The notes: generated by a model from the letters alone, not told the origin. Counted from the stretch's first letter, positions 21,577 through 35,559 are shown. The stretch: 62,524 nucleotides of DNA from Jimgerdemannia flammicorona (GCA_003990745.1 RBNI01000012.1:1-62524), one strand, 5' to 3'. Numbers and translations: made by a program.

Positions 21577-24500
21577 ACTTGGTAGCAGCAGTTTACAATC
21601 CAATTCCACTTCAAGATGCTTCCTTACCCTGCTATAAAACCCCTCTGAGAATTCCTACAAGTTGGTATAAAGCCCAACCTCTGAACTGAAATTTATCCTG
21701 AACTATCTGATAATCTGGAGAGAATTGAACCTGACGTATAAGGACAATTTGATCTCCACACCTGCAACAAGTGGGACAAACTTCATTTGAAGAAAGAAGT
21801 ACTCCAATTAAACCAGCAAATAGGCAAAATCTTATTCACCGAACTTCTTGCACTACACCCAGTAAGTCAAGATGAAAAAGGTCTTATAGAAGCCTTCTTT
21901 ACTCTTCTCAACAAGAGTTTTATTAGCTCCACAAATCTAAGTGACCTAGGACAACCATCAGCAGTCTTTCTAGCCTTAGTTCCTCATGAAGCCCAAGCCT
22001 CTGTAGCCAAGTGGCTCAACTCTACTAACTTTCACCATACTAGAACCAAGACTGCATTATACTATCAATTCTAGAACAGTAAGGCCTGCCATATTCTTAA
22101 AGAAGAAGTAAGAGAAATCCTTCATCAACTACCTGACCCCAAACCAGAAGCAGGCCCTGCTACAGCTCTACCTGAATCTGAAATCAATACTAAACCAGAA
22201 CTTGACTTTGAATTAAGTCCATCCAAAATCAGATATACAACTGATTCTATCTACTTTGATACTGAGCAAACCCAATTATATGGGGACCAAACCGAAGAAG
22301 AGAAGGAGTATCTCAGTAAATTTGATCCCAGATATACCACCGAAGGAGATACGCCTCCATCAGGACAGAATATACCTACACAGCAATAGACAGCTATCTA
22401 TCGAGCCTTTACTCCAGACCCACAACTACTACTCCAGCAACTTACACAGATCCAAAGAACACCCTCACACTCTGCACCAGTACCTCAAGTAGTATCAGTA
22501 ACACTACTACCAGCAGTCCAACCACCTCCAGTAAACAATATGGCAAACTAACAGATTCTAGACCTCACAGCCCAGATAGCCATAATGACAGCAACCATTA
22601 CTATCTTAGCTAAACAGACTCAACCTACCAAAAACCTGAGCCTACCTACCTTCAATGGTACTGCACAAGAAGTCCAAAGCTTCATTAGTATAGTTGATAC
22701 CAACTTTGAAGCCAATCAATGGACCAATGAGCAAGTTGCTGACCACCTTCTGACAAACAATCAAGACCACACTCTGGAACAACTCTTTACTATCACCACA
22801 GCCTATGTCCACTAAGTTGTTATATTCTTCCGAGGACCCACCAAAGAATGGTGGCAAACCCTTCCTGAAAAGCCCCTCATATAGGATACCTGACCTGCAG
22901 TAGTTGCCCAGAATGTAGCAAATAATGCCCCAGGATATGGAGCCCATCCTGCAGCCCCTGGACTCAAACAACTCATAATTGCTCAATACTGTAGTAAAAC
23001 TATAATTGCCAAATCTTGAGTAAAACTCTGCAACTTCAAATTTGATGTATATGGTAAAGAAGAATTTGAAACCTTCTATATAAAACTCGAGTCACTTCTG
23101 AACACTGTTAGCCTAGGATATATTACCAATGATGAAGCATGAAATGGTACAAGAGCAGACCATTTATTTGATGCCCTGCCTGAATGGCTTACTAGAAAAA
23201 TCTGAGAACAAGGCTGCCCAATTGGTTGCGATCACCAACAATAGTGCCTGGCAAGAATCAAGACTATGGTCAAGCAAATTCTAACAGCTGGACCAATCCT
23301 GCCTCGAAGACAATTCAATAACAAGAAAAAGACTTGGACCAAGAAAGAAGAACCCAAGTATGAAGCATCTCGAGCTCTCTCCATATCTACCTCATAGATA
23401 CCCAGAAATCATGAATCCACTCAGCCAAGTACCTTCAAGAAACTACTGAAGGAGAAAGGAATGAACTTCAAAGAAGCAGAGCATACTTCTATTACTGAAA
23501 GACAGGACATATGGCCAGTTCCTGCCCTAATCAAAAACCCTGAATGGCAATATGAGCAACTGTTACTACTCTGCACCACCTCAATAACCTGACCACCAGA
23601 ATACTGGACTTTGTCAAGTTAAGACAAACTGCTAAGGCCCCAATCAAAGGAAGTCAAAAAGCAGCTGGATATGACCTGTATGCAGCTGAAGAAGCTACAG
23701 TTTCCAACTGAGAAGTCAAGCAAGTCTACATGGGAATCAGTATCCAAATCCCTGAAGGACATGTTGGAAGAATATGCTGTTGCAGCAGCCTAGCATTGAA
23801 AGAACTCTCAGTAGAAGGAGAAGTCATTGATAAAGATTATACAGGTGAAATTATTGTCCTCATCCAAAACTATAGTTGGACACTCTTCAAGATCCCTATT
23901 GGTTTCTGTATTGCCCAGATCCTATTCAAAAAAATCAAGTCAACTCTAACAGTCAAGGAAGTTTCTAAACTACTACCTACCATCTGAGGATCCAAAGGAT
24001 TTAGCTTATCAAACAAGGTCCCAGCCCAACCTACCATGAATAAAGAAGATCAATTTTATAAGAAAATTGAAGACGGATATGTACCAAGTGGCTGATGCCC
24101 CCATGGCATTGGAATGTACTCTTCTCGAATAATTGATGATTGCTTCTCTTGTGTCAATGAACTGGCTCAAAGAAGAACTAACAGAAGGAAAATATCTACA
24201 ACTGAAATCACCACCATTGGATCAGACAAACTGCTTACACTTCAAGCTTTTGTCAACCAAGTATCTGTCAAGATTATGATAGACAGTAGTGCCTCAGACA
24301 ACTTCATTAATGAAGAAACAGCCAACAGACTCAAGGTCTTCACCTCACTGGTACAATAAACTCAAGCAGTTGCCACAGCTAATGGAACCTCATATGTTAT
24401 TAGCAAGGAAGTCCACAACCTACCCTTCTGAATTGGTGACTATTGAGTACATGTTACCCTCTAAATTGTACAACTACCCCAAACCAAGAATGAGAAGAAT

Positions 24501-25523
24501 GCAATTGTTGTCTTCATAGACTATCTCAGCAAACAAGCCCACTTTATACCAACTACCACTACTGCAACAGCACCAGACATAGCTACACTCTTGTTTGATA
24601 ACATCTTCTACTACTATGGTCTTCCTAAGATCATTGTTAGTAACTGAGACCTGAAATTCACCAGCCATTTTTGGAAAGCCCTCTATGCATACCTTGGAAT
24701 GAAACTTGTACTATCTACAGCCTTTTATTCTGAAACTGATGGCCAAACTGAAAGAATGAACCAAACTCTGGAACAAATGCTAAGGAACTATGTTTCCTAC
24801 AGACAAGATGATTGATATGAATACCTTACTACAGTCGAGTTTGCCTATAACAATAGCAAGCAAGCCTCTCTTGGAATGATCCTATTCTTTGCCAACATTG
24901 GACAAAACCCAAACATCTCTCTGACACTCATCCAAACTACTGATGAATCCTCCACAGTTGAAGCTGTTGAAGAATTCCTACTTCAAATATGCAATCTAAG
25001 CCAGATCGCAATTGAGAACTTATCACAAGCTCAAGAACAACAGTCACAATATATTAACCAACACTGCTGAGAAGAAACCTTTGATATTGGTGAAAAAGTT
25101 CTACTAGACATCCGAGGATACTGAGTTGATAACCTCAAGCACAGACCATCCACAAAACTGAATAGCAAATTCATTGGACCATTTGAAGTCATTGCACAAG
25201 TCTCTCCAACCTCCTACAAATTGGTGCTATCAGATATCATTAAGATCTACCCAGTCTTCAATGTTCAACATCTCAAGTGATACAATGAAAATGATGATAA
25301 GCTATTCCCAAACTGAACCACTGAACCACCTGCACCTATCATTATTAATGACTTAGAAGAATATGAAGTTGAACAAATCCTCAACAAACGTGGTCACAAG
25401 AACCACCCTGAGTACCTTATTAAATGGAAAGATTACTCAATCCATGATGCAACATGGGAACCCAACACTAACCTCCAGAATGCTACTGACTTAGTTCGGG
25501 AATATGATTCCCTGAATAACTGA
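21577..25523 (+). pseudogene. Deleted Gag-dUTPase-Pol of element B
   Basis: Gag (21787-23560) includes 'FFTLLNKSFISSTNLSDLG' and a knuckle near 23490 with Cys-to-Tyr changes ('YFYY-KTGH'). The dUTPase (about 23610-24010) shows 'AGYDLYAAEE' and 'GEIIVLIQN'; the protease (24114-24460) has 'IMIDSSASDNFIN'. The frame then jumps to integrase ('IDYLSKQAHF', '[19 protein letters not shown]') and ends after the chromodomain at 25523. B retains the in-frame knuckle spacing that A has lost by a 1-bp deletion. Confidence 0.85.
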
Positions 25524-25952
25524 AACCCAAATACTCCAATACCTATCAGTACATACTATATATTACCTCTTCGAACATTATAATTATCATGAACAAAATC
25601 AAGAACTCAGTAAGTTAAGACAAAAGAATACCGACCCTCTAGAAAAACAGCAAAACTGAAAGCCAGCCTATTCTCTCCATACCACTGATGGAAAACGAGG
25701 CGTAGACATTAAGAAGATTCCTTAGAGGAAATTCTCCAGCAGTGAATGACATCAGAATTACTTCTAGCACATGGTATCAAACATATGACCCTTTAACATG
25801 TGAATCCAATGTATTAGGCAATTGTACTACAAGCATGCCACTTTCTGAGAAAAATGGACTTTATCAGACTTTTGACCTCCCAAATAGTGTAACAACACTA
25901 GAACAAATTAGAAGGCCTTGACGAGGATGTTGAAAGCTAAGAAGGGGAGAGT

Positions 25953-28005
25953 TGTAAGTATATAACCTGTAAGCTACAGAAATCACATGTCACCCTTTAA
26001 ACAAGCCACCAAAATTACATACAACCTCTGAACAAATCTGGAAATCACCTGCATGATTATGAAGCTGAGTCAAACTGAAGTCACAGCACACAAAGCTGAG
26101 TTAACATAAAGTTATAGAATACAAGATTTATACAAATAGAATCTTATCAATCAGGACTAAATACATATATATTGGGCACCGAGATACGTTGAAACAGAGA
26201 ATTAAAATAAACAATAACCACAACTTCTGAATATATACAAACATGACCACCGAGATCTACAACCACATCCATGCTGACATTTGGAATACTATTATCAACC
26301 GAGCCACACCTCCCCTGCTCCTCATGAATATCCATAGCCTGGCACCTCTCTACTTTGTGGAAGTCTGATGGAATGCCCTGAACATGCTTAATGAGGTCCA
26401 CCGAATCAGACAAATCTCAAGCTACTACCAGATTGGCCCCTCCTGGAAGACATGGTCGAATACCACCATGACATAGATATTACCCAGATGTCCCAACACC
26501 AGAAACTCATTGCCTACAAATATCAAGAACTCTTCTATAAGTATAGCACTGTTATTTCCTATCTCCAAGTTACTACTGCCAAAATGGTTGCTACTCTGTC
26601 CTATGGCCAAATTGATGATATGATACAAGAACTTAACCACAAGTACCTCGAGTACATTGAGACCACAGACAGAACCTTCCTACACCCTAACGATCATATC
26701 CTGTAAATGCCTTAAGTTGGATATGCCATGAAGGACATCTATGATATAATTTGGTTTGACAAAGATGAAGCAGAAGACAATGATCTCTCTGACACTGACA
26801 TGACCTCAAGCCAAGGATCTCTGCCAACCCTGATCACACTGCCAACCTTGCCGATGAACTTACAATAGTTCATAACCACCTACAAGACCTACTGGAACAA
26901 TGACCACTGATACAAATACCAACCTGTGTTCACTCCCAATTACTTCAACTATAATGAAGAGACTGGAGAACACAACCTGAACCTTCAGACAACTCTCGAG
27001 ATCGAACCAACAACTCCACCACCTGAGTATGAGTGACACGAACCATACTGTAACTCATAGTGCTATAACCTATAGAAGATATATAGATAGTGAATCTGAT
27101 GAAAGCGAGGATGATGCACCACTCCTTTGCCTACCAATACCTTATCCAGCATACAAGACAGATGATGCTATCCTGTGGGATGGTGATGAAGTCCCAATGT
27201 ATTACTACCTCAGTGAACAAGGAGAAGTAATCCATGAACCACTCTTCCTGGATGACTACTTCATCAGAGATGATATTATTGATGGTGATGTCATTGAAGA
27301 CTACTCAGACAGTATCTAAATCTATAAATAGCCTAACAGTCATAGTATAGTTAGATTAGCCTTATATAATATGACTGTGAACTGACTCAGCAGTCAGATG
27401 ATCTCTTGATATACTAGATCACACTTGTACTATGTGACTACATTTCAACTCAGCAAGGTACTAAGTGCTATATCTATATCTAGCATAGTCCAGATAGTCC
27501 CTCACTAGTATAAATACCCCCTTCCCCAGACCTCAGAATCTCAGACTTGAACAGACTTGAATACACAAGAACATTCCTGAATACTTTCCCACAATATCCC
27601 CTCACACAACTACTCCTAGTATAGTAATATTATAAATAGTGAATAAACTTATTTAATAATCCACAAACTACTCTTAAGTAAATCCACTCCCCATTAGGTC
27701 CTACTTCTAACCCCATTATGAAATTTCCTAATAGGGTATTGTCTGCAGTGATATGCCGATTCAACTAAGCTGGTCTTAGTTTCTTGAACTCTCTGAAATA
27801 TGGAAAATCCTGAATATTCAGAACTAGTCCAAAAAAGGACTTTGGTTGAGACATCAACCTGATCTTGAAATCAATAAGTATAGAGGACATACTCCATATG
27901 AAATTGATCTTGACCATAAGAAAACAGTCTTCCAGAATATTCAGAACTTCCAGAAAACTCTTCCAGAACTACATAACAGTTACCCTAAAAAGCAACCCTC
28001 TTACA
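25953..28005 (+). repeat. 3' LTR of element B
   Basis: TGTAAG to CTTACA, 2053 bp, preceded by the polypurine tract 'aagaaggggagagt' and followed by the aattc duplication. It has a small deletion in the ORF relative to the 5' LTR. Confidence 0.92.
26243..27319 (+). pseudogene. LTR ORF, copy in the 3' LTR of B
   Basis: ATG to TAA is 1077 bp, 21 bp shorter than the consensus; at least part of the loss is near 27050 ('gaaccatactgtaactc'). The C-terminal 96 codons remain open (27029-27319), including 'GDEVPMYYYLSEQGEVI' and 'DDYFIRDD'. Confidence 0.6.
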
Positions 28006-28016
28006 AATTCTGATAC

Positions 28017-30083
28017 TGTAAGCATATAACCTCTAAGCCACAGAAATCACATATTACCCTCTGAACAAGCCACCGAAATCACACATGACAGCTGAACAAA
28101 TCTAGAAATCATCTACTTAATCACAAAGCTGAGTCAAACCGAAGTCACAGTATACAAAGCTGAGTCAATACAAAGTCACAGAATATAAGATTTATACAAA
28201 CAGAATCTTACCAATCAGGACCAAATACATATATACCAAGCACTGAGATGCATCAAAACAGAGAACCAAAACAAACAACAATCACAACTTCTGAATATAT
28301 ACAAATACAATGACTACTAAGATCTACAACTACATCTGTGCTGATATTTGAAATGTCATTGTCAACTAAGCCACACCCCCTCTGCCCCTCATGAATATCC
28401 ATAGTCTAGCACTCCTCTACTTTATAGAAGCCTGATAGAATGCCCTGAACATACTTAGTGAAGCCCACCGAATCAGACAAATCTCAAGCTACTACCAGAT
28501 CAGCTACCTTCTAGAAGACATAGTTGAATACTACTATGATATGGACATTATCCAGATGTCTCAACATTAGAAACTTATTGCCTACAAACACCAAGAACTC
28601 TTTTATGAATATAGCACTATTATTCTCTATCTCCAAGTTACTATCACCGAAATGGTCACTACTCTGTCCTATGGCCAAATCGATAATATAATACAAGAAC
28701 TCAACCACAAGTATCTTGAATATGTTCAGACCACAGATGGAACCTTTCTATACCCTGATGACCATATCCTGTAAATGTCTCAAGTCAGATATACTATGAA
28801 GGATATCTACGATATAATTTGATTTGATGAAGATAAAGCAGAAGACAATGATCTCTCTGATACTGATATGACCTCGAGCTAAGAATCTCTGCCAACTCTG
28901 ATCACTATACCAAGCTTGCTAATGAACTTACAATAGTTCATAACCACCTACAAAACTTATTGGGACAATGACTACTAGTATGAATACTAACCTACATTTA
29001 CCCCCAATTACTTTAACTATAATGAAAAAACCAGAGAACACAATCTATATCTTCAGATAACTCTCGAGATCGAACCAACAACTCTACCACCTGAGTATAA
29101 GTGACATGAACCACAGCTGCCAGCTTACTACAACCCAGCAACTTATAGTACTATAACTTATAGAAGGTATGCAGACAGTAAATTCAATAAAAGCAAAGAT
29201 AATGCACTACTTCTTCGCCCACTAATACCATATCCAGCATATGAGACAGATGATGCTATCCTATAGGACAGTGATGAAGTCTCAATATATTACTACCTCA
29301 GTAAACAAGGAGAATTAATCTGCAAACCACTCTTCCTAGATAACTACTTCATTAGAGATAATGTCATCGATGGTGATATCATTGAAGACTATCCAGACAG
29401 CATCTAAATCTATAGATAGCTTAGCAATCATAGTATAGTTAGATTAGTCTTATACAATGTGACTGTGAACTGACTCAGCAGTCAGATGATCTCTTGATAT
29501 ATCAGATCACACTTATACTACATGACTACATTCCAACTCAGCAAAGTACTTAGTGCTATATCTATATTTAGTATAGTCCAGATAGCCCTGCACTAGTATA
29601 AATATCCCCTCTCCCAGATCTCAGAATCTCGAACTCAAACATACAAGAACATTTCTGAATACTTTCCCACAATATCCCTTTATATAACTACTCCTTGTAT
29701 AGTAATATCATAAATAGCGAATAAATCTATTTAATAACCCACAAACTACTCTTAAGTAAATCTACTCTCCATTAGGTCCCACTCCTAACTCCATCATGAA
29801 ATTTCCTAATTGGATATTGTCTGCAGCAATACGCAAATCCAACTAAGCTGATCTTAGTTTCTTGAACTTCCTAAAATATAGAAAATCCTGAACATCCAAA
29901 ACTAGTCTGAAAAAGGACTTTGGTTAAGACATCAACTAAATCTTGAAATCAATAAGCATAGAGGATATACTCTATATGAAATTGATCTTGACCATAAGAA
30001 AACAGTCTTCTAGAATATCCAGAACTTCCAGAAAACCCTTCCAGAACTATGTAATGGTTACCCTAAAAAGCAATCCTCTTATG
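28017..30083 (+). repeat. Solo LTR C
   Basis: This is a single 2067-bp LTR of the long-LTR family with near-matching flanks 'gatac' (28012-28016) and 'gatgc' (30084-30088). No internal sequence is present, so it is a solo LTR left by LTR-LTR recombination. It lies 11 bp from the end of element B, and both are inserted in the integrase/RNase H region of D. Confidence 0.88.
28310..29407 (+). pseudogene. LTR ORF in solo LTR C
   Basis: ATG to TAA is exactly 1098 bp in register with the others, although many Gln, Arg and Trp codons are now stops. Length conservation without open reading fits point hypermutation after insertion. Confidence 0.6.
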
Positions 30084-30088
30084 GATGC

Positions 30089-32400
30089 CAAGGTGACTTA
30101 TATAATTGTGGTGAGGTCTGGGTATCTTGATAAGGTATCTAGTACTACAAGTATCTTACTAGACTTATAGATAATCATCAGATTGAAGGTTTGAAGCTTG
30201 AGGCTCTACTTGGCTTATAGATATGACAGAGTAGATTGAGTATTGATGTACTTGAGAGATTGATGATCAGTAATGATATCAAACTCAATACCTTCTAGAT
30301 AGTATTGCTAGTGATCTAGTATATATATTATTGCTAGTAGTTCCTTCTTGTGAGTAGCTAGCTTTTGTTTAGCTGAGGCCAGCTTGTGAGACTTGAAAGC
30401 AATAGAGAAATGTTCTTTGCTATCATCTTGTGACAGGACTGCTCCAATAGCAAAATTCAATACATCAGTAGTGACTGTAAATTTTAGGCCTTGATCTGCA
30501 TTATGTAGAACTGGAGCATAGATCAGACAGTTCTTGAGTTCTTGAAAGGCTTATTGATAGAAGAGATCCCAGGTGTAGGGTACATAGTGGTCTGAGTGCA
30601 GAGCCTTCCTTATGAGATTAGTCAGTAGCTCAACAATACTAGAGAAGTTTCTGACAAAGTAGCAGTAATAGCCAGCTAGACCAAAGAAGGATCAGAGTTC
30701 GATAGAATGAGCCATTCTTCAATTGCTTTTATCTTGTGGGTCTACTTGAATTCCTTATGCAGAGACAATGTGGCCAAGGTATTCGACTTGTTTCTTGAAG
30801 AATTCACACTTCTTGAGCTTAGTATAAAGCTTGTGTTTTCACAGGATCTCCAGAACTATTTGAATGTGTTTGAGGTATTCTTCTTTAATTGCACTAAAGA
30901 TCAGGATGTTGTCAAGATATATCAATAGGAAAATAAATAGTTGGTTCTTGAATATCTTGTTCATCAGGGTCTAGAATGTGACAGGTGTATTAGTGAGACC
31001 AAATACTAAGACCAGGAATTCATAGAGTACAAAGGGGGTCATGAATACAGTCTTGGGAATGTCTTCTGACTTGATTTGAATCTGGTGATATTCTGACATG
31101 AGGTCTAACTTGGTGAAGTACTTAGCATTCTTGAGAGTATCAAAGATTTGATCAATCAAGGGTAGCAGATAGTGGTTCTTGACAGTGAGTTTGTTGAGTG
31201 CACAATAGTCTATAGACATTTGCAGAGTACTATCCTTCTTCTTGACAAATAAGACTGGTGAGCTATAAGGAGATTTGCTTGGCTAGATGGCTCCTCATAT
31301 AAGTAGTTCTTCTAGTTCCTTCTTGACTACTTCAATTTTGAGTAGTGATATGCAGTACATATATTTCTTGAGTGGTATAGCTCCTGGGATCAGTTTGATT
31401 TCATGATCAACTTCTCATATAGGTGGTAGACCAGGTAGCTTGTCTGGAAAGATATCCTTGAATTCTTCTAGTAGTAGCTTGATGCTTTTATTGACTGATA
31501 GTCTCTTGTCTTATTTCTTGAGATAGATCATTACAATAAAGGTATGTATTGCTTTCTTGAATACTTTCTTGTACTGTATAGCTAACAGTATTGCAATCTG
31601 GGTCTTACTTATAGTCTTGTCTGTCTTGATCATAATATTGGCTCCATTTTGAAGTAAGGTGACTTCATTCTTACACCAATCAATGTCTGGGTTGTGTTTT
31701 GTAAGCCAGGGTTTTCCTAAGATCAGGTTATAATCTCCTAGTAGTACAATCTTGAAGTCTACTCATTCCCAATATTTCTGGATCTTGATGGGCAGTTTGG
31801 CAGTGATTGACTCGATGGGGTGCAGAGTACCATCTGCAGTGACTATACTATTGTTCTTGGGTACAGGCTTAGTGAGGATCTTGAGACTTTCAATGAGATT
31901 CTGATTGATGAAGTTCTCTGTAGCTCTGCTGTCTATGAGTACTTGAACTTCTTTTCCTTTGACTAGGCCTTTGAAAATGAGCATAACTTGAGCTCGATTT
32001 TCACTAAGACTTACTACTTGATCAGTGCTGCTAAAACTCTTTTGATCTCATTTAGTTTTAGAGAGTTCTTGGACTTCTATAATCTTAAGTTGACTGGCTT
32101 TTTTCAGGATCATTTATATGACTCAGTCTCCTTCTTTAACTATATAGTCTTGATCCTTCTGGTTGATAAGTAAAACTTGAACTTGTCCTCGAAAGTCTGA
32201 GTCAATAATATCAGTACCTATATCTAAATGATATTTGATACTGAGTCCTGATCATGGTATAATTCTAACATAATGTCCTTCAGGATATTGAACTGTAATT
32301 CCAGTAGGTACTAGAGTATGGCCCTTGGCTGGAATAGTGACTTGTTTGACTAAGTGTAGGTCAAGACCAATGGTTCTTTCTATTTGATATTAAGGGACCT
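30089..32400 (-). pseudogene. dUTPase, protease, RT and RNase H of element D
   Basis: In coding order on the minus strand: dUTPase (about 32400-32090) with 'GLDLHLVKQVTIPAKG', 'TGITVQYPEGHYVRI', 'SGLSIKYHLDIGTDIIDSDF' and 'GQVQVLLINQ'. Protease (31984-31763) follows with 'VQVLIDSRATENFIN' and 'IVTADGTLHPI'. RT (about 31400-30560) has 'MSIDYCALNKLTVKNHYLLP', 'KLDLMSEYHQIQIK' and 'FLVLVFGLTNTPVTF', and RNase H continues to 30089. The sequence differs from family A but has the same domain order. Stops are numerous. Confidence 0.85.
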
Positions 32401-33071
32401 GGGCCTTCAGATGAAGCTTCTTGATCTTGAGCTCAAGTTGACTGGTAGTGAGATTGACAGGTGTATCCTTGGACAATATGGTGACTGGTCTTGAGAGTTC
32501 ACTAGTCTTCCTAGAATATTTGGTTGCAATATATCCTATTTGGTGACAGAAGAAACAGGCTCTGGATTTCTTCAAGCAGTCCTTTTCTTTAGAGGTAAGC
32601 TTGGTGTTCTTTTTGTTCATGGTATCTAAGTCTATTAGTACCAGGCCAACTATCCTTGGTTGGTTTCTGTGGCAGTTCTCGAAGTAGTTCTTCTTGTGGC
32701 ATTCTGGTTTAAAGCAGTTGCCAAAGATGATAACATCAAATATATTAGTAATTCTTCTGGCTTCATCAAGAGTTTTGAGCTCTTTTAGCTCAACCTTGAC
32801 TCATGTATTTCTCTTTAGACCTCAGATATAGTGGTCTATCTTTTCATCCTCAGATACTGCTGGTAGCTCAAGTAGGATTGACAAGAATTGTGTATTGTAA
32901 CTTTGTATAGACTTAAGTTGCTTGATGTTTGCTAGCTTGTCTCTGGCTAGCTTGGTGGTATTAGCAGGCTTGAACTGCTTGTAAAGAGCTTTCTTGAAAG
33001 CTTCCCAATCTCTGATTCATATATATGAGTGTATAGATATAACTATGATATAATTGCACCACCAGATGGCT
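32400..33071 (-). pseudogene. C-terminal part of Gag of element D
   Basis: On the minus strand this reads 'ALYKQFKPANTTKLARDKLA', 'SIQSYNTQFLSILLELPAVS' and 'DEARRITNIFDVII', a standard Gag core. A zinc knuckle follows, 'CFFCHQIGYIATKYS', in which the His and last Cys of CCHC have become Tyr. It is joined through element E to the Gag N-terminus at 43722-44059. Confidence 0.8.
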
Positions 33072-35130
33072 TGTAAGAGGGTTGCTTTTTAGGGTAACCA
33101 TTACATAGTTCTGGAAGGGTTTTCTGGAAGTTCTGGATATTCTGGAAGACTGTTTTCTTATGGTCAAAATTAATTTCATATGGAGTACATCCTCTATGCT
33201 TATTTATTTCAAGATCAGGTTGACATCTCAACCAAAGTCCTTTTTTAGACTAGTTCTGGATGTTCAGGATTTTCTGTATTTCAGAAAGTTCAAGAAACTA
33301 AGACCAGCTTAGTTGAATTGGTGTATCGCTGCAGACAATATCCAATTAGGAAATTTCGTGATGGGGTTAGGAGTGGGACCTAACAGGGAGTGGATTTACT
33401 TAAGAGTGGTTTGTGGTTATTAAATAGGTTTATTCACTATTCATGATATTGCTATACTAGGAGTAGTTGTGTGAAGGGATATAGTGGGGAAGTATTTAGG
33501 AATGTTCTTGTGTATTCGAGTCTGAGATTCTGAGGTCTGGGAGAGGGGGTATTTATACTAGTGAGGGGCTATCTGGACTATGCTAGATATGGATATAGTA
33601 CTAAGTGCCTTTGCTGAGTCGGAATACAGTCATGTAGTACAAGAGTAATCTGACATATCAAGAGATCGTCTGACTGCTGAGTTAGTTCACAGTCATATTG
33701 TACAATGTTAATCTAACTATACTATAACTGATAAGCTATTTATAGGTTTAGGCACTATCTGGGTAGTCTTCGATGACATTACCATCGATGACATCAACTC
33801 TGATGAAGTAGTCGTCTAGGAAGAGTAGTTTGCGGATTACTTCTCTTTATTTGCTGAGATAATAATATATTGGAACTTCATCGCCATCCCACAGAATTGC
33901 ATCGTCTGTCTCATATGCTAGATAAGATATTGGAGGGTGAAGGAGTGATGTATTATCTTTGCTTTTATTGGTTTTGCTATCTGCATACCTTCTATAGGTT
34001 ACAGTACTATGAGTCATGAGGTTGTAGTAAGCTGGTGGCTGTGGTTCGTGTCGCTCATACTCAGGTAGTGGAGTTGTTGGTTTGATCTCGAGAGTTATCT
34101 GAAGGTACAGATTGTGTTCTCTAGTTTCTTTATTATAATTGAGTAATCAGGGGTAAATGCGGATTAGTATTTGTACTAGTGGTCATTGTCCCAATAAGTT
34201 TCATATGTGGTTATGAACTGTTGTAAGTTTATTGGCAAGGTTGGCGGTGTGATCAGAGTTGGTAGAGATCCTTGGCTTGAGGTCATGTCAGTATCAGAGA
34301 GATCATTGTCTTCTGCTTTATCTTCATCGAAGTAAATTATATCATAGACGTCCTTCATGGCATATCCAACTTGGGGCATTTGCAGGATGTGGTCATCAGG
34401 GTGCAGGAAGGTTCTGTCTGTGGTCTGGACATACTCGAGATACTTGTGGTTGAGTTCTTGTATTATATCATCGATTTGGCCATAGGAAAGAGTAGTAACC
34501 ATTTCGCTAGTAGTAACTCAGAGGCAGGGAATAAAGGTGCTATACTCATAGAAGAGTTCTCAGTATTTGCGAGTGATGAGCTTCTTGTGTTGAGACATCT
34601 GGATAATGTCTGTATCATGGTAGTGTTCAACTATGTCTTCTAGGAGGCAGCTGATCTGGTAGTAGCTTGAGATTTGTCCAATCTGGTAGGCCTTATTAAG
34701 TATGTTCAGGGCATTCCATCAGGCTTCCATGAAGTAGAGGGGTACTAGACTATGAATATTCATGAGGGGCAGAGGGGGTGTGGCTCGGTTGACAATGGCA
34801 TTCCAAATGTCAGTGCGGATGCAGTTGTAGATCTCAGTGGTCATATTTGTGTGTTTGGAAGTTATAGTTATTGTTTGTTTTAGTTCTGCTTTGATGCGTT
34901 TCAGTGCTCGGTATATATACATTTGGTCCTGATTGGTAAGATTCTGTTTGTATGAATCTTGTATTCTGTGACTTCATATTGACTCAGCTTTGTGCACTGT
35001 GACTTTAGTTTGACTCAGCTTCATGATCAGACAGGTGATTTCCAGATTTGTTCAGAGGTCATGTGTGATTTCGGTGGCTTGTTCAGAGGGTGATGTGTAA
35101 TTTCAGTGGCTTGGAGGTTGTGCACTTACA
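33072..35130 (-). repeat. 3' LTR of element E
   Basis: Length is 2059 bp; on the minus strand it runs TGTAAG to CTTACA. The polypurine tract (plus-strand 'actctccccttctt', 35131-35144) adjoins it. Confidence 0.92.
33748..34844 (-). pseudogene. LTR ORF, copy in the 3' LTR of E
   Basis: ATG to TAA is 1097 bp, with one net base lost. An open middle segment (34176-34502) encodes 'DDIIQELNHKYLEYVQTTDR' through 'LQQFITTYETYWDNDH'. It is more damaged than its partner in the 5' LTR. Confidence 0.6.
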
Positions 35131-35559
35131 ACTCTCCCCTTCTTAGCTTTTGACATCCTTGTCAGAGCCTTCTAATTTTGTTCTAGTATTGTTACACTAT
35201 TTGGGAGATCAAAAGTCCAGTGAAGTTCATTTTTCTCAGAAAGTGGCATGCTCATAGTATAGTTGCCTAATGCATTGGATTCATATATTAAAGGGTCATA
35301 TGTTCAATGCCATGTACTGGAAGTGATTCTGATGTCATTCACTGCTGGAGAATTTTCTCTAAGGAATCTTCTTAAATGTCTATGCCTCATTTCCTACCAG
35401 TAGTATGGGGAGAATAGGCTTGCTTTCAGTTTTGCTATTTTTCTAGGAGGTCAGTATTCTTTTGTCTTGACTTGCTGAGTTCTTGATTTTATTTGTGATA
35501 ATTATAGTGTTCGGGAGGTAATATATAATGTATACTGATAGGTGTTGGGTATTCACTCT

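Larger units (their letters stand above)
19513..28005 (+). mobile_element. Element B: internally deleted long-LTR Gypsy element
   Basis: The element spans 8493 bp with LTRs at 19513-21576 and 25953-28005, flanked by a perfect duplication 'aattc' (19508-19512 and 28006-28010). The internal region is about 2.1 kb shorter than in A. The protease frame runs straight into the integrase core at about 24470, removing RT, RNase H and the integrase finger. It could only have moved with enzymes supplied in trans, unless the deletion came after insertion. Confidence 0.94.
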
